NCBI GenBank assembly: GCA_024280235.1
Contig: JAJRQN010000180.1
Coordinates: forward strand, 1 to 40,579
Source: Bacteroidota bacterium
Lineage (GTDB): Bacteria; Bacteroidota; Bacteroidia; Bacteroidales; F082
Direction: 5' to 3'
Length of the DNA stretch: 40,579 bases
Below the pieces are notes generated by a model that was not told the origin of the DNA, made no database searches, and saw only the letters and a program-made list of their open reading frames with translations. This document shows, piece by piece, positions 1 to 8,077 of this stretch (position 1 is its first letter; every line of letters starts with the position of its first letter). The position numbers were made by a program, and so were the translations under genes.

Positions 1-77
1 ATTGATTTTGATGATTTCTTAAACATATACAATTACATTAATAATGCGTTGCTAAGATAAGTAAATTATTTTTAGCA

Positions 78-908
78 TCAAACAAATATATTACTTGTTT
101 TCAGATGTTTATGAACGTATTTACTTTTCGGAGTGGACTCATTAATTAAATCACAAGTGGCAGTTAAAACTTCCTCTATTTGAAATTCGTTATCTATCGG
201 TTTGTAATTTGTCCCTGAAATACCTATTCGTCTTTTACGAATATTTCTGTCAACGGCAAGTTCTTTTGTCAGAATACTATGAATATCTTCAATTTTTGAG
301 ATTGTCAATGGAAATAAATAATCCGGATTTTCAACAATAAAATCAATAGCATCTTTATGATTAAGCAACATTACTGCTTCTTCTTTCGATTTTCCCGATG
401 CCGTTTCTTTTTCCTTTAATAGTAGTTCTGTTTCAAGTAGCGAATAGGTATTTCCTTCAATTTGTGATGATTTCCAACTTAAATCAATCGCAAGGCGTCC
501 TAACTCTTTTTTGTATTCAAATTCACTTAATTCCGAAATGTTTTTTTTGTAAATTTCCTGAAGTGAATTTAGATAATTAATTTCTTGTTCTGTGAATAAG
601 TCCGTTTGAGATAAAACTTCTGTGATAATAGAAAAATTAAAATCTTCATTAATTACTCTTTCATCAATCTCTTTTTCATAATATTTTTCAATATCAATCG
701 GCTCAAATAATTTATAAACAGGCGAAAGATTATATCGTGTTGATTTTCCTTTTCCTGTTTTAATAATTAATTTTTCTTGTATTAACTTTGATAATATCCT
801 TTTTACAGTTGCAAGACTTTTTTGCTCTCCAATCCCTTCAAAAATTTCCTTTGAAGAACTGTTAGGGTTTTGTTTTATAAATTCTATTATCAACTTTCTT
901 TCTTCCAT
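78..908 (-). pseudogene. Fic-family protein with N-terminal winged helix, truncated before the catalytic Fic motif
   Basis: The first ~65 residues look like a winged helix-turn-helix. The middle carries the Fic N-terminal region with a class II-like inhibitory helix (S-S-Q-I-E-G-N near residue 148) and the helix L-L-N-H-K-D-A. Fic enzymes transfer AMP or another nucleotide to protein hydroxyls and need the loop HPFx(D/E)GN(G/K)R. Here the frame stops about 20 residues after the conserved N-E-F-Q-I-E-E-V segment, before any such loop. Downstream, in the same frame but beyond several stops, positions 42-59 read Y-L-S-N-A-L-L, which resembles the helix after the Fic loop, so part of the gene may have been deleted or scrambled. 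The intact inhibitory half with a lost catalytic half suggests decay. A role as a DNA-binding remnant remains possible. Confidence 0.6.
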
Positions 909-917
909 TTCTTTTTA

Positions 918-992
918 TTTAGCTCACAAAGATAGCATTTTTAGCTCAAACTAATGTCGTTTTTGAGCTGTATTTTTCTTTTTAATGAGCTA
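918..992. promoter_or_regulatory. Four copies of an AGCTCA motif around the Fic promoter, probable operator
   Basis: TTTAGCTCA occurs at 918-926 and again at 940-948, exactly 22 bp apart and flanking the -7 box. Inverted copies lie at 961-969 (TTTTGAGCT) and 986-992 (TGAGCTA). The 943-969 pair forms an inverted repeat. The spacing of about two helical turns and the winged-helix domain of the adjacent gene suggest autoregulation. This is inference from repeat geometry only. Confidence 0.5.
927..934 (-). promoter_or_regulatory. Bacteroidota -7 promoter box for the Fic gene
   Basis: The minus strand reads TATCTTTG, a match to TAnnTTTG, 18 bases upstream of the ATG. No TTG is found at the usual -33 spacing; the operator-like repeats occupy that region. 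Confidence 0.5.
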
Positions 993-1007
993 CAACATCC
1001 TACATCC

Positions 1008-1061
1008 TCACATCCAAACATCTCACATCCAAACATCCCAACATCCTCACATCCAAACATC
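1008..1061. repeat. Short direct repeats, three copies of TCACATCCAAACATC
   Basis: Perfect 15-bp copies lie at 1008-1022, 1023-1037 and 1047-1061, with partial units (ACATCC, CATCCCAACATCC) around them. The array ends immediately before the prfA stop codon. It is a low-complexity intergenic array with no coding sense. Copy number may vary between strains. Confidence 0.75.
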
Positions 1062-2135
1062 CTAAAGTTCTTCTTTCAGCCGTTCGGCATTCTCCGCCAT
1101 TTGCAATTTGTCAATCAACTCTTGTATATCGCCATCGATAATCGGTTGCAGATTGTAGAGTGTCAGACCGATACGATGATCAGTAACACGCCCCTGCGGC
1201 CAGTTGTAAGTTCTGATTTTTGCAGAACGGTCACCGGTGGAGACCATCGTCTTCCGCTTGGACGACATCTCATCCAGGTATTTGTTGTATTCCTTTTCAT
1301 AAAGTCTGGTACGCAATACTTTCATAGCTTTAGCCAGATTTTTAATCTGTGATTTCTCATCCTGACAGGTAACCACAATACCAGAAGGAATATGCGTAAG
1401 TCGGATAGCAGAGTAAGTAGTATTCACCGACTGGCCACCCGGACCCGAAGAGCAGTAAGTATCTTTGCGGATATCTTTATCATGCAGTTCCACATCAAAT
1501 TCATCCGCTTCCGGAAGCACCACCACCGATGCCGCCGAAGTATGAATTCGTCCCTGTGTTTCTGTTTTCGGTACACGTTGCACACGATGCACACCCGATT
1601 CAAATTTCAAAGTACCATATGCACCATCCCCCATCACATTACACACAATGGCTTTAAAACCGCCGGCAGTCCCCTCGTTCAATTCCACAACATCCATTTT
1701 CCAACCCTTGCTCTCACAATATTTCTGATACATTCGAAACAGGTCGCCTGCAAAAATAGAAGCCTCGTCGCCACCCGTTCCAGCCCTGATTTCCATGACG
1801 GCATTTTTACTGTCCTGCGGGTCTTTCGGAATTAGTAACAACCGTATCTGTTCTTCCATCTCTTTCAGTTTTGGCTGAAGCTCTTCCAGCTCCTCCTTGG
1901 CCATTTCCCGAAACTCAGGATCGTGTTCACTGGCCAGAATCTCTTTGGCGTTCTCTATGTTTGCCAGCAGGTTTTTATATGTTTTATAAGCATTTACAAC
2001 AGGCTCAAGTTCTTTATAATCCTTGTTCAGTTTCACAAAATGCTTCATATCCGCCATGGCAGACGGGTCGCTCATTTGCTCGGCAATCTCCTCCCAACGA
2101 TTTTTAATAGCCTCCAGCTTCTCTAAAATTTCCAC
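1062..2135 (-). CDS. prfA: Peptide chain release factor 1
   Basis: This 357-residue protein matches the full length of RF1, which terminates translation at UAA and UAG on the ribosome. It has the catalytic G-G-Q loop in [10 protein letters not shown] (about residue 230), the tripeptide P-K-T in R-V-P-K-T-E-T that corresponds to the RF1 stop-codon reader PxT, and the conserved [16 protein letters not shown] stretch. The start is GTG at 2133-2135: no in-frame ATG lies upstream, and the N-terminus E-I-L-E-K-L-E-A-I aligns with family starts. A TAnnTTTG box ends about 20 bases upstream. It is divergent from typA. The protein is intact and unremarkable. Confidence 0.97.
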   Translation of the reverse strand: MEILEKLEAIKNRWEEIAEQMSDPSAMADMKHFVKLNKDYKELEPVVNAYKTYKNLLANIENAKEILASEHDPEFREMAKEELEELQPKLKEMEEQIRLLLIPKDPQDSKNAVMEIRAGTGGDEASIFAGDLFRMYQKYCESKGWKMDVVELNEGTAGGFKAIVCNVMGDGAYGTLKFESGVHRVQRVPKTETQGRIHTSAASVVVLPEADEFDVELHDKDIRKDTYCSSGPGGQSVNTTYSAIRLTHIPSGIVVTCQDEKSQIKNLAKAMKVLRTRLYEKEYNKYLDEMSSKRKTMVSTGDRSAKIRTYNWPQGRVTDHRIGLTLYNLQPIIDGDIQELIDKLQMAENAERLKEEL

Positions 2136-2154
2136 AGTTTTTCTCTTTTGCCGG

Positions 2155-2162
2155 CAAAGATA
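2155..2162 (-). promoter_or_regulatory. Bacteroidota -7 promoter box for prfA
   Basis: The minus strand reads TATCTTTG, a perfect TAnnTTTG, 19 bases before the GTG start. A TTTG lies upstream, but its spacing is not the usual 19-21 nt. Confidence 0.55.
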
Positions 2163-2233
2163 CTAAACTGAACGCAAACTGTCCTGTCAAAAATAAAGAA
2201 GCCGGTAGTCCACATATGAAGAATATATTTTTG

Positions 2234-2360
2234 GGCAGCGGCCGGGCTATCCGCTATAGTCCTGTCGGCAAAAGGGGTATTCCGCAAAGTCGGACAAGGA
2301 GCTTCCACAGGTCGCTCTTGCCCGCCTGCTCCATATCCCCTTTCGCCGGCAGGCGCTGCC
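2234..2360. ncRNA. Long GC-rich foldback element between prfA and typA, candidate structured RNA or repeat
   Basis: An outer stem pairs GGCAGCG (2234-2240) with CGCTGCC (2354-2360). A ~20-bp inner stem pairs CCTGTCGGCAAAAGGGGTAT (2261-2280) with 2333-2353, with only a few mismatches or wobbles. Inside it, CAAGGAGC and GCTCTTG form a third stem. The element is far more GC-rich than its surroundings, and CTATCC occurs on each side (2247-2252, 2365-2370). Short open frames crossing it have no protein-like character. It could be a 5' leader element of typA, a leader of prfA, an independent small RNA, or a dispersed intergenic repeat. The strand is not decided because the fold is symmetric. Confidence 0.55.
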
Positions 2361-2458
2361 GCTTCTATCCCTGCTGCAATGGAATCACAATCAAATGACC
2401 ATCTCCCAACCATTTTTTCCTACTATCCAAACCATGTAATCCGTCTTAATATTAAGTG

Positions 2459-2466
2459 TACCTTTG
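2459..2466 (+). promoter_or_regulatory. Bacteroidota -7 promoter box for typA
   Basis: TACCTTTG matches TAnnTTTG, 29 bases upstream of the ATG. No convincing TTG lies at the -33 position. If used, the typA transcript would start after the foldback element, which argues against that element being a typA leader. Confidence 0.5.
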
Positions 2467-2495
2467 CACCCCAAATTTAACACCCGCAAATACAG

Positions 2496-4298
2496 ATGAA
2501 AGAGATAAAAAACATTGCTATCATTGCACACGTTGACCACGGCAAGACCACGCTGGTTGACAGACTTTTATATCAGGTAAAACTTTTCCGCGACAACCAA
2601 AATATGGGAGACCTCATCCTTGACAGTAACGATTTGGAACGGGAAAGAGGCATCACCATCCTTTCAAAAAATGTCTCCGTACGCTATAAAGGAGTAAAGA
2701 TTAATATTATCGACACACCCGGTCACTCCGATTTCGGTGGCGAAGTAGAACGCGTACTGAATATGGCCGATGGCGTTTTACTCGTTGTGGATGCCTTTGA
2801 AGGCCCCATGCCGCAGACCCGTTTTGTGCTGCAAAAAGCCATTGATTTAAAGCTGATTCCCATTGTGGTTATCAACAAAGTGGACAAACCCAACTGTCGC
2901 CCTGAAGAAGTTCAGGAGGCCGTTTTTGATCTCATGTTCAACCTTGGTGCTAACGAAGACCAACTGGATTTTCCCACGGTTTACGGCTCCTCAAAACAGG
3001 GCTGGATGGGCCCCGACTGGCAGCATCCCACCACTGACGTATCTTATCTGTTAGACCAAATTTTGGAACATATTCCTTCGGCAAAATATATTGAAGGTAC
3101 ACCACAAATGCAGATTACATCACTGGATTATTCTTCGTATGTAGGACGTATTGCCGTTGGCCGGCTGTTACGCGGAAAGCTAAAAGCTGACATGAATGTT
3201 TCGCTTGTGAAACGAGATGGAAGCATAAAGAAGTCAAGAATCAAAGAGCTTTACCGTTTTGAAGGTTTGGGAAAAGAAAAATATAAAGAAGAGGTTTATG
3301 CCGGAGACATCATCGCCCTTATGGGCATTGATGACTTTGAGATTGGCGATACGGTAGCCGACTTTGAAAATCCCGAAGGACTGCCTCCCATCAACATTGA
3401 TGAACCTACCATGAGTATGTTGTTTACCATCAACAACTCACCTTTTTTCGGTAAAGAAGGGAAATACGTTACCTCACGCCACCTGCGCGACCGTCTTTTT
3501 CACGAAACAGAAAAAAACCTGGCCTTACGTGTAGAAGAAACTGACTCGGCAGATGCTTATCTGGTTTTTGGCAGGGGCATCCTGCATCTTTCTATTCTGA
3601 TAGAAACCATGCGCCGCGAAGGTTACGAATTCCAGCTGGGACAACCAAAAGTAATTATTAAAACGATAGACGGTGTTAAACACGAACCGATGGAAAGCCT
3701 TACGGTTTTAGTGCCGGAAGATTTCTCAGGACGCGTTATCGATATGGTTACACAACGAAAGGGCGAATTTGAAAATATGGAGCCTAAGAACGACCGCATG
3801 ATGCTGGAGTTTAGCATTCCCTCACGGGGAATTATCGGCTTGCGCAATGCTATCCTCACATCAACCGAAGGCGAAGCCATTATCGCCCATCGTTTTAAAG
3901 CTTTCGAGCCATGGAAAGGAGAGTTTCAGACCCGTAATAATGCAGCACTTATCTCAATGGAAACAGGTACTGCCGTTGCTTATGCTATTTGGAAACTCGT
4001 GGACAGAGGCCGTTTTTACATTTCTCCCAACGACGAAGTGTATGCCGGACAGGTTATTGGCGAAAGCTCCCGCGACAAAGACATCGTAATAAATATTAAT
4101 AAAGGGAAGAAACTCACCAATATGCGCGCATCCGGCTCCGACAATAAAGTACTGATTCCTCCATCCATAAAATTTTCTCTTGAAGAGTATATGGAAATTA
4201 TCCGCAAAGATGAGTATCTCGAAGTAACCCCGCGCTCGCTACGGCTGCGTAAAATTATCCTCGATGAAACCAAACGAAAACGGGCAAATAAAGTTTAA
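2496..4298 (+). CDS. typA: Ribosome-associated GTPase TypA/BipA
   Basis: This 600-residue translational GTPase is full length. G1 is A-H-V-D-H-G-K-T-T (residues ~10-18), G2 R-E-R-G-I-T-I, G3 D-T-P-G-H-S-D-F, G4 N-K-V-D-K-P and G5 G-S-S-K-Q-G-W. EF-G-like domains III and V and the TypA-specific C-terminal region follow. TypA binds the ribosome and assists 50S assembly and translation under stress or low temperature. It is transcribed divergently from prfA from its own -7 box. No irregularities were seen. Confidence 0.97.
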   Translation: MKEIKNIAIIAHVDHGKTTLVDRLLYQVKLFRDNQNMGDLILDSNDLERERGITILSKNVSVRYKGVKINIIDTPGHSDFGGEVERVLNMADGVLLVVDAFEGPMPQTRFVLQKAIDLKLIPIVVINKVDKPNCRPEEVQEAVFDLMFNLGANEDQLDFPTVYGSSKQGWMGPDWQHPTTDVSYLLDQILEHIPSAKYIEGTPQMQITSLDYSSYVGRIAVGRLLRGKLKADMNVSLVKRDGSIKKSRIKELYRFEGLGKEKYKEEVYAGDIIALMGIDDFEIGDTVADFENPEGLPPINIDEPTMSMLFTINNSPFFGKEGKYVTSRHLRDRLFHETEKNLALRVEETDSADAYLVFGRGILHLSILIETMRREGYEFQLGQPKVIIKTIDGVKHEPMESLTVLVPEDFSGRVIDMVTQRKGEFENMEPKNDRMMLEFSIPSRGIIGLRNAILTSTEGEAIIAHRFKAFEPWKGEFQTRNNAALISMETGTAVAYAIWKLVDRGRFYISPNDEVYAGQVIGESSRDKDIVININKGKKLTNMRASGSDNKVLIPPSIKFSLEEYMEIIRKDEYLEVTPRSLRLRKIILDETKRKRANKV

Positions 4299-4307
4299 TT
4301 TTTGTCA

Positions 4308-4978
4308 ATGAAAATGTTAGCATTCCTAACACAAAAAAGCAAATTTATGCTTTCCGATTTTTTCGGAAACCGTGCTTTTGGCCTAATATTACTACTATTG
4401 GTTCTCGCTTTTGGCTCCTGTAATATCTTCAATCAAACACGTGAATATGAGCGTTTTATACATTGCCGGTTTTCTGTCAAAGAGACAAAAGTGCTTTCCG
4501 TTGCAGGGATTGATGTTTCGCATTTAAATAAATATTCAGACCTGGATTTTGGACAACTGATTACATTGGGAATACAATTGGTCAAAGGCGATTTGCCTTC
4601 CATCATGCAAATTACTGTCGAAGGACATAACTCTTCAACAGAAATAGCAGCCATATCAGGTATGGACTGGCTATTACTGATGAAATCGGATACGCTGGCA
4701 AGGGAACCATAAACCGAAATATTAGCATCCCGTCCGGTAAAACCGTAAACTTTCCGGTAAAAGTAGATTTTAATCTCACCCGACTGATAAAATCGGGATC
4801 GCTGGAGCAAATTATGAAAGTTACGCTGGAAAACAACAGCAAAGAGGAGTTTGAAAAACTAAAACTTGTCTTCAAGATCAGGCCATGGTATCACTCCGGA
4901 AAAAAGGTTAAGAAAGCTCCGTTTTACATCAATATACACCCGCAATTTGAACAGGTGAACTTTTCGAAAAAATATTAA
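4308..4978 (+). pseudogene. LEA14-like lipoprotein, interrupted by a single frameshift
   Basis: The first frame (from ATG 4308, or ATG 4350) opens with a hydrophobic segment and the lipobox-like A-F-G-S-C, then an LEA14/water-stress-type beta domain, and stops at 4712. The second half continues in another frame as G-T-I-N-R-N-I-S-I-P-S-G-K-T to the stop at 4976-4978. Restoring one G in the GGG run at 4702-4704 joins the two as D-T-L-A-R-G-T-I-N-R-N. The domain type is usual in envelope lipoproteins of Bacteroidota; its function is unknown. It lies 9 bases after typA. The frameshift may be real or a sequencing error. Confidence 0.65.
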
Positions 4979-5004
4979 ATGGCGCAAGCATCCGCTTATG
5001 CCCA
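4979..5004. repeat. REP-like palindrome, copy 1
   Basis: GGCGCAAGCATCCGCTTATG folds through GCAAGC/GCTT with a short loop. It is a near copy of the element at 8046-8069. It sits exactly between two converging genes (stop at 4978 on plus, stop at 5026 on minus), a typical place for a bidirectional terminator or REP unit. Confidence 0.6.
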
Positions 5005-5025
5005 CGAATCAACGCTAACACTCCG

Positions 5026-6063
5026 TTACCGGAAAATAAATCCCTCTTTCAATGGATCTTCCGGGTCAAACCAAAATTCATTTTTACCGGTGAACCAGGC
5101 CGAGCCGCTAACTTTCGGGACAACGGCATCATACGGCCCAAAGGTGGTTACTTCGGCAATTTCCACGTCCATGGTCGTGTCAAGAATACTTTCGATGGTG
5201 AAAATATCGCCGGGTTTCATTTCCCCTTTGGCATAATGCAGGGCTGCGCGGGCGCTGACACCCGAACCGGTAGCCGAACGATCCACCTCACCATCAGCAA
5301 AAATACAGACGTTGCGGCTGTGATGTCCGGAATGCTTCGCCTTCCCCGTGAAAATGGTACCGTACAAAAAACTCAAGTCCTCCTCAAAGGGATGTTTTAT
5401 CTCAAATTTTTCCATAACGGCAAGCTTTATTCGTCGCCCTGCATCAATCAGCCGGTCATATTCCGAAGCGTTCAGCTTAAAGCCAAGGGATTCCGCTTCC
5501 ACAAAAGCATAAAAAGCACCGCCGTATGAAATGTCGAATGAGACTTTCCCCAATCCAGGAACCTCAACGGATTTGTCCCGAAAAAGCACAAAAGAAGGGA
5601 CATTCCAAAAGCTACTTCGGCGTACAATGCCATCGGCATCCACTTCGGCTTCGGCCAGCAATTGGCCGGGAGGAGCATCAATCTTAAACCGGGCAATGCC
5701 ATGTTCCGGTTTTACCATCCCGGTTTCTACTGCAAATTTTGTAAGAGCAAGAGTGGCATGGCCACACATGGTGCTGTAACCTTCGTTGTGCATAAAAAAG
5801 GTACCGAAATCACTATCATTTCTTTCGGGAACAGTAATGACAGCCCCATACATATCGGCATGACCACGGGGTTCAAACATGCAGCCTGTGCGAATGTAAT
5901 CCAGGTTCTCACGAAAATAACGCCGTTTCTCCAAAATGGTTTTTCCATTTATTTCGGGTAATCCTTCCCTCAAAATACGCACCGGCTCACCACCGGTATG
6001 CATATCGATGGTGCCAATACGCAGGAAGTTTCCAGGCAGATTAAATTGCATCATGGTGTTCAT
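5026..6063 (-). CDS. Proline racemase-family protein, predicted trans-3-hydroxy-L-proline dehydratase
   Basis: This 345-residue protein belongs to the proline racemase/hydroxyproline epimerase family. The first catalytic cysteine is present in S-T-M-C-G-H-A (C100). The second position reads D-R-S-A-T-G-S-G, a threonine (T265) where racemases and epimerases have cysteine. Cys/Thr is the signature of trans-3-hydroxy-L-proline dehydratases, which remove water to give delta-1-pyrroline-2-carboxylate. The upstream neighbour is of the ornithine cyclodeaminase family, some members of which reduce exactly that product to proline. The ATG at 6061-6063 follows the neighbour's stop by one base; an in-frame TTG at 6075 is less likely. 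The family is sure; the substrate is inferred. Confidence 0.85.
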   Translation of the reverse strand: MNTMMQFNLPGNFLRIGTIDMHTGGEPVRILREGLPEINGKTILEKRRYFRENLDYIRTGCMFEPRGHADMYGAVITVPERNDSDFGTFFMHNEGYSTMCGHATLALTKFAVETGMVKPEHGIARFKIDAPPGQLLAEAEVDADGIVRRSSFWNVPSFVLFRDKSVEVPGLGKVSFDISYGGAFYAFVEAESLGFKLNASEYDRLIDAGRRIKLAVMEKFEIKHPFEEDLSFLYGTIFTGKAKHSGHHSRNVCIFADGEVDRSATGSGVSARAALHYAKGEMKPGDIFTIESILDTTMDVEIAEVTTFGPYDAVVPKVSGSAWFTGKNEFWFDPEDPLKEGFIFR

Positions 6064-6064
6064 T

Positions 6065-7024
6065 TTAGAATTCAACTTCGGTTCCCAGATTCTTTTCCAG
6101 TGCTTTCTCGTACACCATCCGGGCAGCCATCAAATCGAAAAGGGCCATCCCTACCGTCTTGAAAAAAGTCGTTTTGGATACATCCACCCGTTTCGTACCG
6201 TTGATAAGCCGGCCAAGCCGAAGAATTTTATCTTCCGGTATCAACTTCTTTTTCAACGGGATACGCACATCGCCACTTTCGGTTTTGGCATGATTAGTAT
6301 CAATGACAAGCGTTTCCAGATTTTTGAAAAGAGCATCGGGCAATTCCCGCATCTCAGGTTTGTAAGAACCGATGCCGATAAAATGCTTTCCTGTAAAGTC
6401 AGCGTCTTCGGGAATAACCGGTTGCAGGGATGTGGTGGCAGTGATGATGACTTCCGACTGCCGAACCAACTCTTTGGCACTTGCTGAAATGGATATTTCC
6501 ACTACCGGAAACAAAGTTTGTAATTTCAGGACAAATGATTTCAGGTCTGGATGGTATGGGTCGTACACATTGATTTCCGTTATATTACGCATGACACAGG
6601 CAAACAGAATTTGGTGAAAGCCCTGTGTTCCGGCACCAATAAGACCGAGGCGCGAAATATTCTTTGGAGTGGTGTAAACCATTCCCAGCGCACCTACCGC
6701 TGCCGTCCGGAAAGCGGTGAGCGCAGAAGCATTAATCAGAGCCAGTGGTACTCCTGTTTTTCCATCATTCAGCAACATAGCGCCGGAAATAACATCGTCC
6801 CCGGTTTTGCTATTTCCGGGGAATACAGAAACCAGTTTTGTTCCGAAATATTGGTCGTAAAAAGCCGGCATAAGCAACAAGACATTGTCCTGATACGCCA
6901 CATGCATCCTGTCGGGCATAAGGAAATTATCTTTCTCCTGTGCAAGAAAAGCTTTCTCCATCGTTAAAAAAAAGTCAAGAGGAGTGGCTGCTTGTATGAG
7001 TTGTTCTGAATTGATAATCAACAT
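6065..7024 (-). CDS. Ornithine cyclodeaminase/mu-crystallin family protein, predicted delta-1-pyrroline-2-carboxylate reductase
   Basis: The 319 residues show the family's dinucleotide-binding motif G-L-I-G-A-G-T-Q-G-F-H-Q (about residues 127-138) and the conserved A-L-T-A-F-R-T-A-A-V-G segment before it. Members deaminate ornithine to proline or reduce cyclic imines such as pyrroline-2-carboxylate with NAD(P)H. The gene is followed, stop to start within one base, by a Cys/Thr proline-racemase homologue. The pair is therefore best read as a two-step route from trans-3-hydroxy-L-proline to L-proline. Ornithine cyclodeaminase activity cannot be excluded. Confidence 0.85.
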   Translation of the reverse strand: MLIINSEQLIQAATPLDFFLTMEKAFLAQEKDNFLMPDRMHVAYQDNVLLLMPAFYDQYFGTKLVSVFPGNSKTGDDVISGAMLLNDGKTGVPLALINASALTAFRTAAVGALGMVYTTPKNISRLGLIGAGTQGFHQILFACVMRNITEINVYDPYHPDLKSFVLKLQTLFPVVEISISASAKELVRQSEVIITATTSLQPVIPEDADFTGKHFIGIGSYKPEMRELPDALFKNLETLVIDTNHAKTESGDVRIPLKKKLIPEDKILRLGRLINGTKRVDVSKTTFFKTVGMALFDLMAARMVYEKALEKNLGTEVEF

Positions 7025-7078
7025 ATTAATATTGGATTAAATGATTCATTCCCAAACCCGGATAAAATTTGGAGGAAA

Positions 7079-7086
7079 CAAAGTTA
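7079..7086 (-). promoter_or_regulatory. Bacteroidota -7 box upstream of the hydroxyproline gene pair
   Basis: The minus strand reads TAACTTTG, matching TAnnTTTG, about 55 bases before the ATG of the reductase gene. There is no clear -33 TTG. It would make the two-gene unit independent of the upstream kinase and citrate lyase genes. Confidence 0.4.
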
Positions 7087-7122
7087 TTAAAATAATCATG
7101 TTGGTGAAAAAGAGAAAACATT

Positions 7123-8025
7123 TTAGATATTTATCTTTTCCACTCTTTCGAGAAGCTCCCTTACTCTTTTTTCCTGCCGGGCATAAGGTTTAAATATCAA
7201 ATGATAACGCAAATGCCAGGAAGCCATACCCAAAGCCGTCCACCGGATATAATACCGAAGCAGCTCTTTTTCAATATCTTCCATAGGCCTGATATTGTTA
7301 TAGGCTGTTAAAAAATATTTCAGCAGATCCTCATCAAGCCGGTTATCCTTAAAGCAAAAACCGTTGATGCACATGGCTATATCAAACAGGAATGTGTCAA
7401 TACAAAACTCCTCAAAGTCGATGATGGCTTTTAGTTTGTTACCCACAAAGAGCGTATTATCAGGAAAGACATCACCGTGAATCAACCCGGTGGGAAGTTT
7501 CCGGTTCAGATAAGGCTTGACATGCTCCCACTGTTCTTCAAATTGCGCAAAAATATCCGGTATGGGATGCGTTGCATGCGGAAATTCCCGAATGAGCGAC
7601 TCCGCACCTTCCGGTCTGATAATATTTTGTTTTTCAGGTATTTGCTCTATTCCGGTTGTATGCAACATGGCCAGTACAGCCGCCACTTCAGATACGGTTT
7701 CCGGGATTAAGACCGGAATTTCACCTTCCATAAATTCGTAAATCGAAACCGGCAGTCCGTCTGCCTTTCGTATCGTAAGACCCGTTTTGTCTGCAATGGG
7801 ATAAGCAGCAGGAAAATGATTTTGTTTCAAAACAGCAAGCATCCGGTGCTCCTTTTCAACATCCTCCGGCGATAACAACCGGCATATCCTGAACAGAAAA
7901 GCTCCCTTTTCGGTAATAATTTTATAATTCTCATTAGCAAAACCATGTTTTAAAGCCGCAAATGATTCCAAATCACCTAACGGATAAGCTGTCAAAACAG
8001 ATTTTATCAATGCTTCCGGGTTCAT
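7123..8025 (-). CDS. Aminoglycoside phosphotransferase-fold kinase, homoserine kinase type II-like
   Basis: The 300 residues have the APH/choline-kinase fold. The catalytic loop is L-I-H-G-D-V-F-P-D-N (about residues 182-191), the metal-binding motif is I-I-D-F-E-E, and F-L-F-D-I-A-M-C-I-N follows. The H-x-D-x-F-P-D-N pattern and the tail resemble ThrB2-type homoserine kinases more than antibiotic kinases. It phosphorylates a small hydroxylated or amino substrate with ATP. It lies 52 bases after citF in the same direction, with a REP-like palindrome in the gap. No other threonine biosynthesis genes are nearby, so the substrate is open. Confidence 0.7.
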   Translation of the reverse strand: MNPEALIKSVLTAYPLGDLESFAALKHGFANENYKIITEKGAFLFRICRLLSPEDVEKEHRMLAVLKQNHFPAAYPIADKTGLTIRKADGLPVSIYEFMEGEIPVLIPETVSEVAAVLAMLHTTGIEQIPEKQNIIRPEGAESLIREFPHATHPIPDIFAQFEEQWEHVKPYLNRKLPTGLIHGDVFPDNTLFVGNKLKAIIDFEEFCIDTFLFDIAMCINGFCFKDNRLDEDLLKYFLTAYNNIRPMEDIEKELLRYYIRWTALGMASWHLRYHLIFKPYARQEKRVRELLERVEKINI

Positions 8026-8045
8026 GTTGAAAAATTAAAACTAAA

Positions 8046-8069
8046 ATGGCGCAAGCGTCCGCTTGTACC
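8046..8069. repeat. REP-like palindrome, copy 2
   Basis: GGCGCAAGCGTCCGCTTG contains the perfect dyad CAAGCG-TC-CGCTTG and is nearly identical to the copy at 4979-5004. It lies between citF and the kinase gene. Confidence 0.6.
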
Positions 8070-8077
8070 TTAATCTT

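Noticed and set aside
954-1352. Open frame reading S-H-P-N-I repeats
   Set aside because: It is the translation of the 15-bp direct repeats followed by antisense prfA.
2123-2413. Open frames on both strands between prfA and typA
   Set aside because: They are by-products of the GC-rich foldback element; their translations are low-complexity and lack initiation signals.
5026-6063. Proline racemase or 4-hydroxyproline epimerase
   Set aside because: The second catalytic cysteine is replaced by threonine (D-R-S-A-T-G), which is the dehydratase signature.
7123-8025. Aminoglycoside resistance kinase
   Set aside because: The catalytic loop H-G-D-V-F-P-D-N and the tail fit homoserine-kinase-type proteins better, and the context is metabolic.
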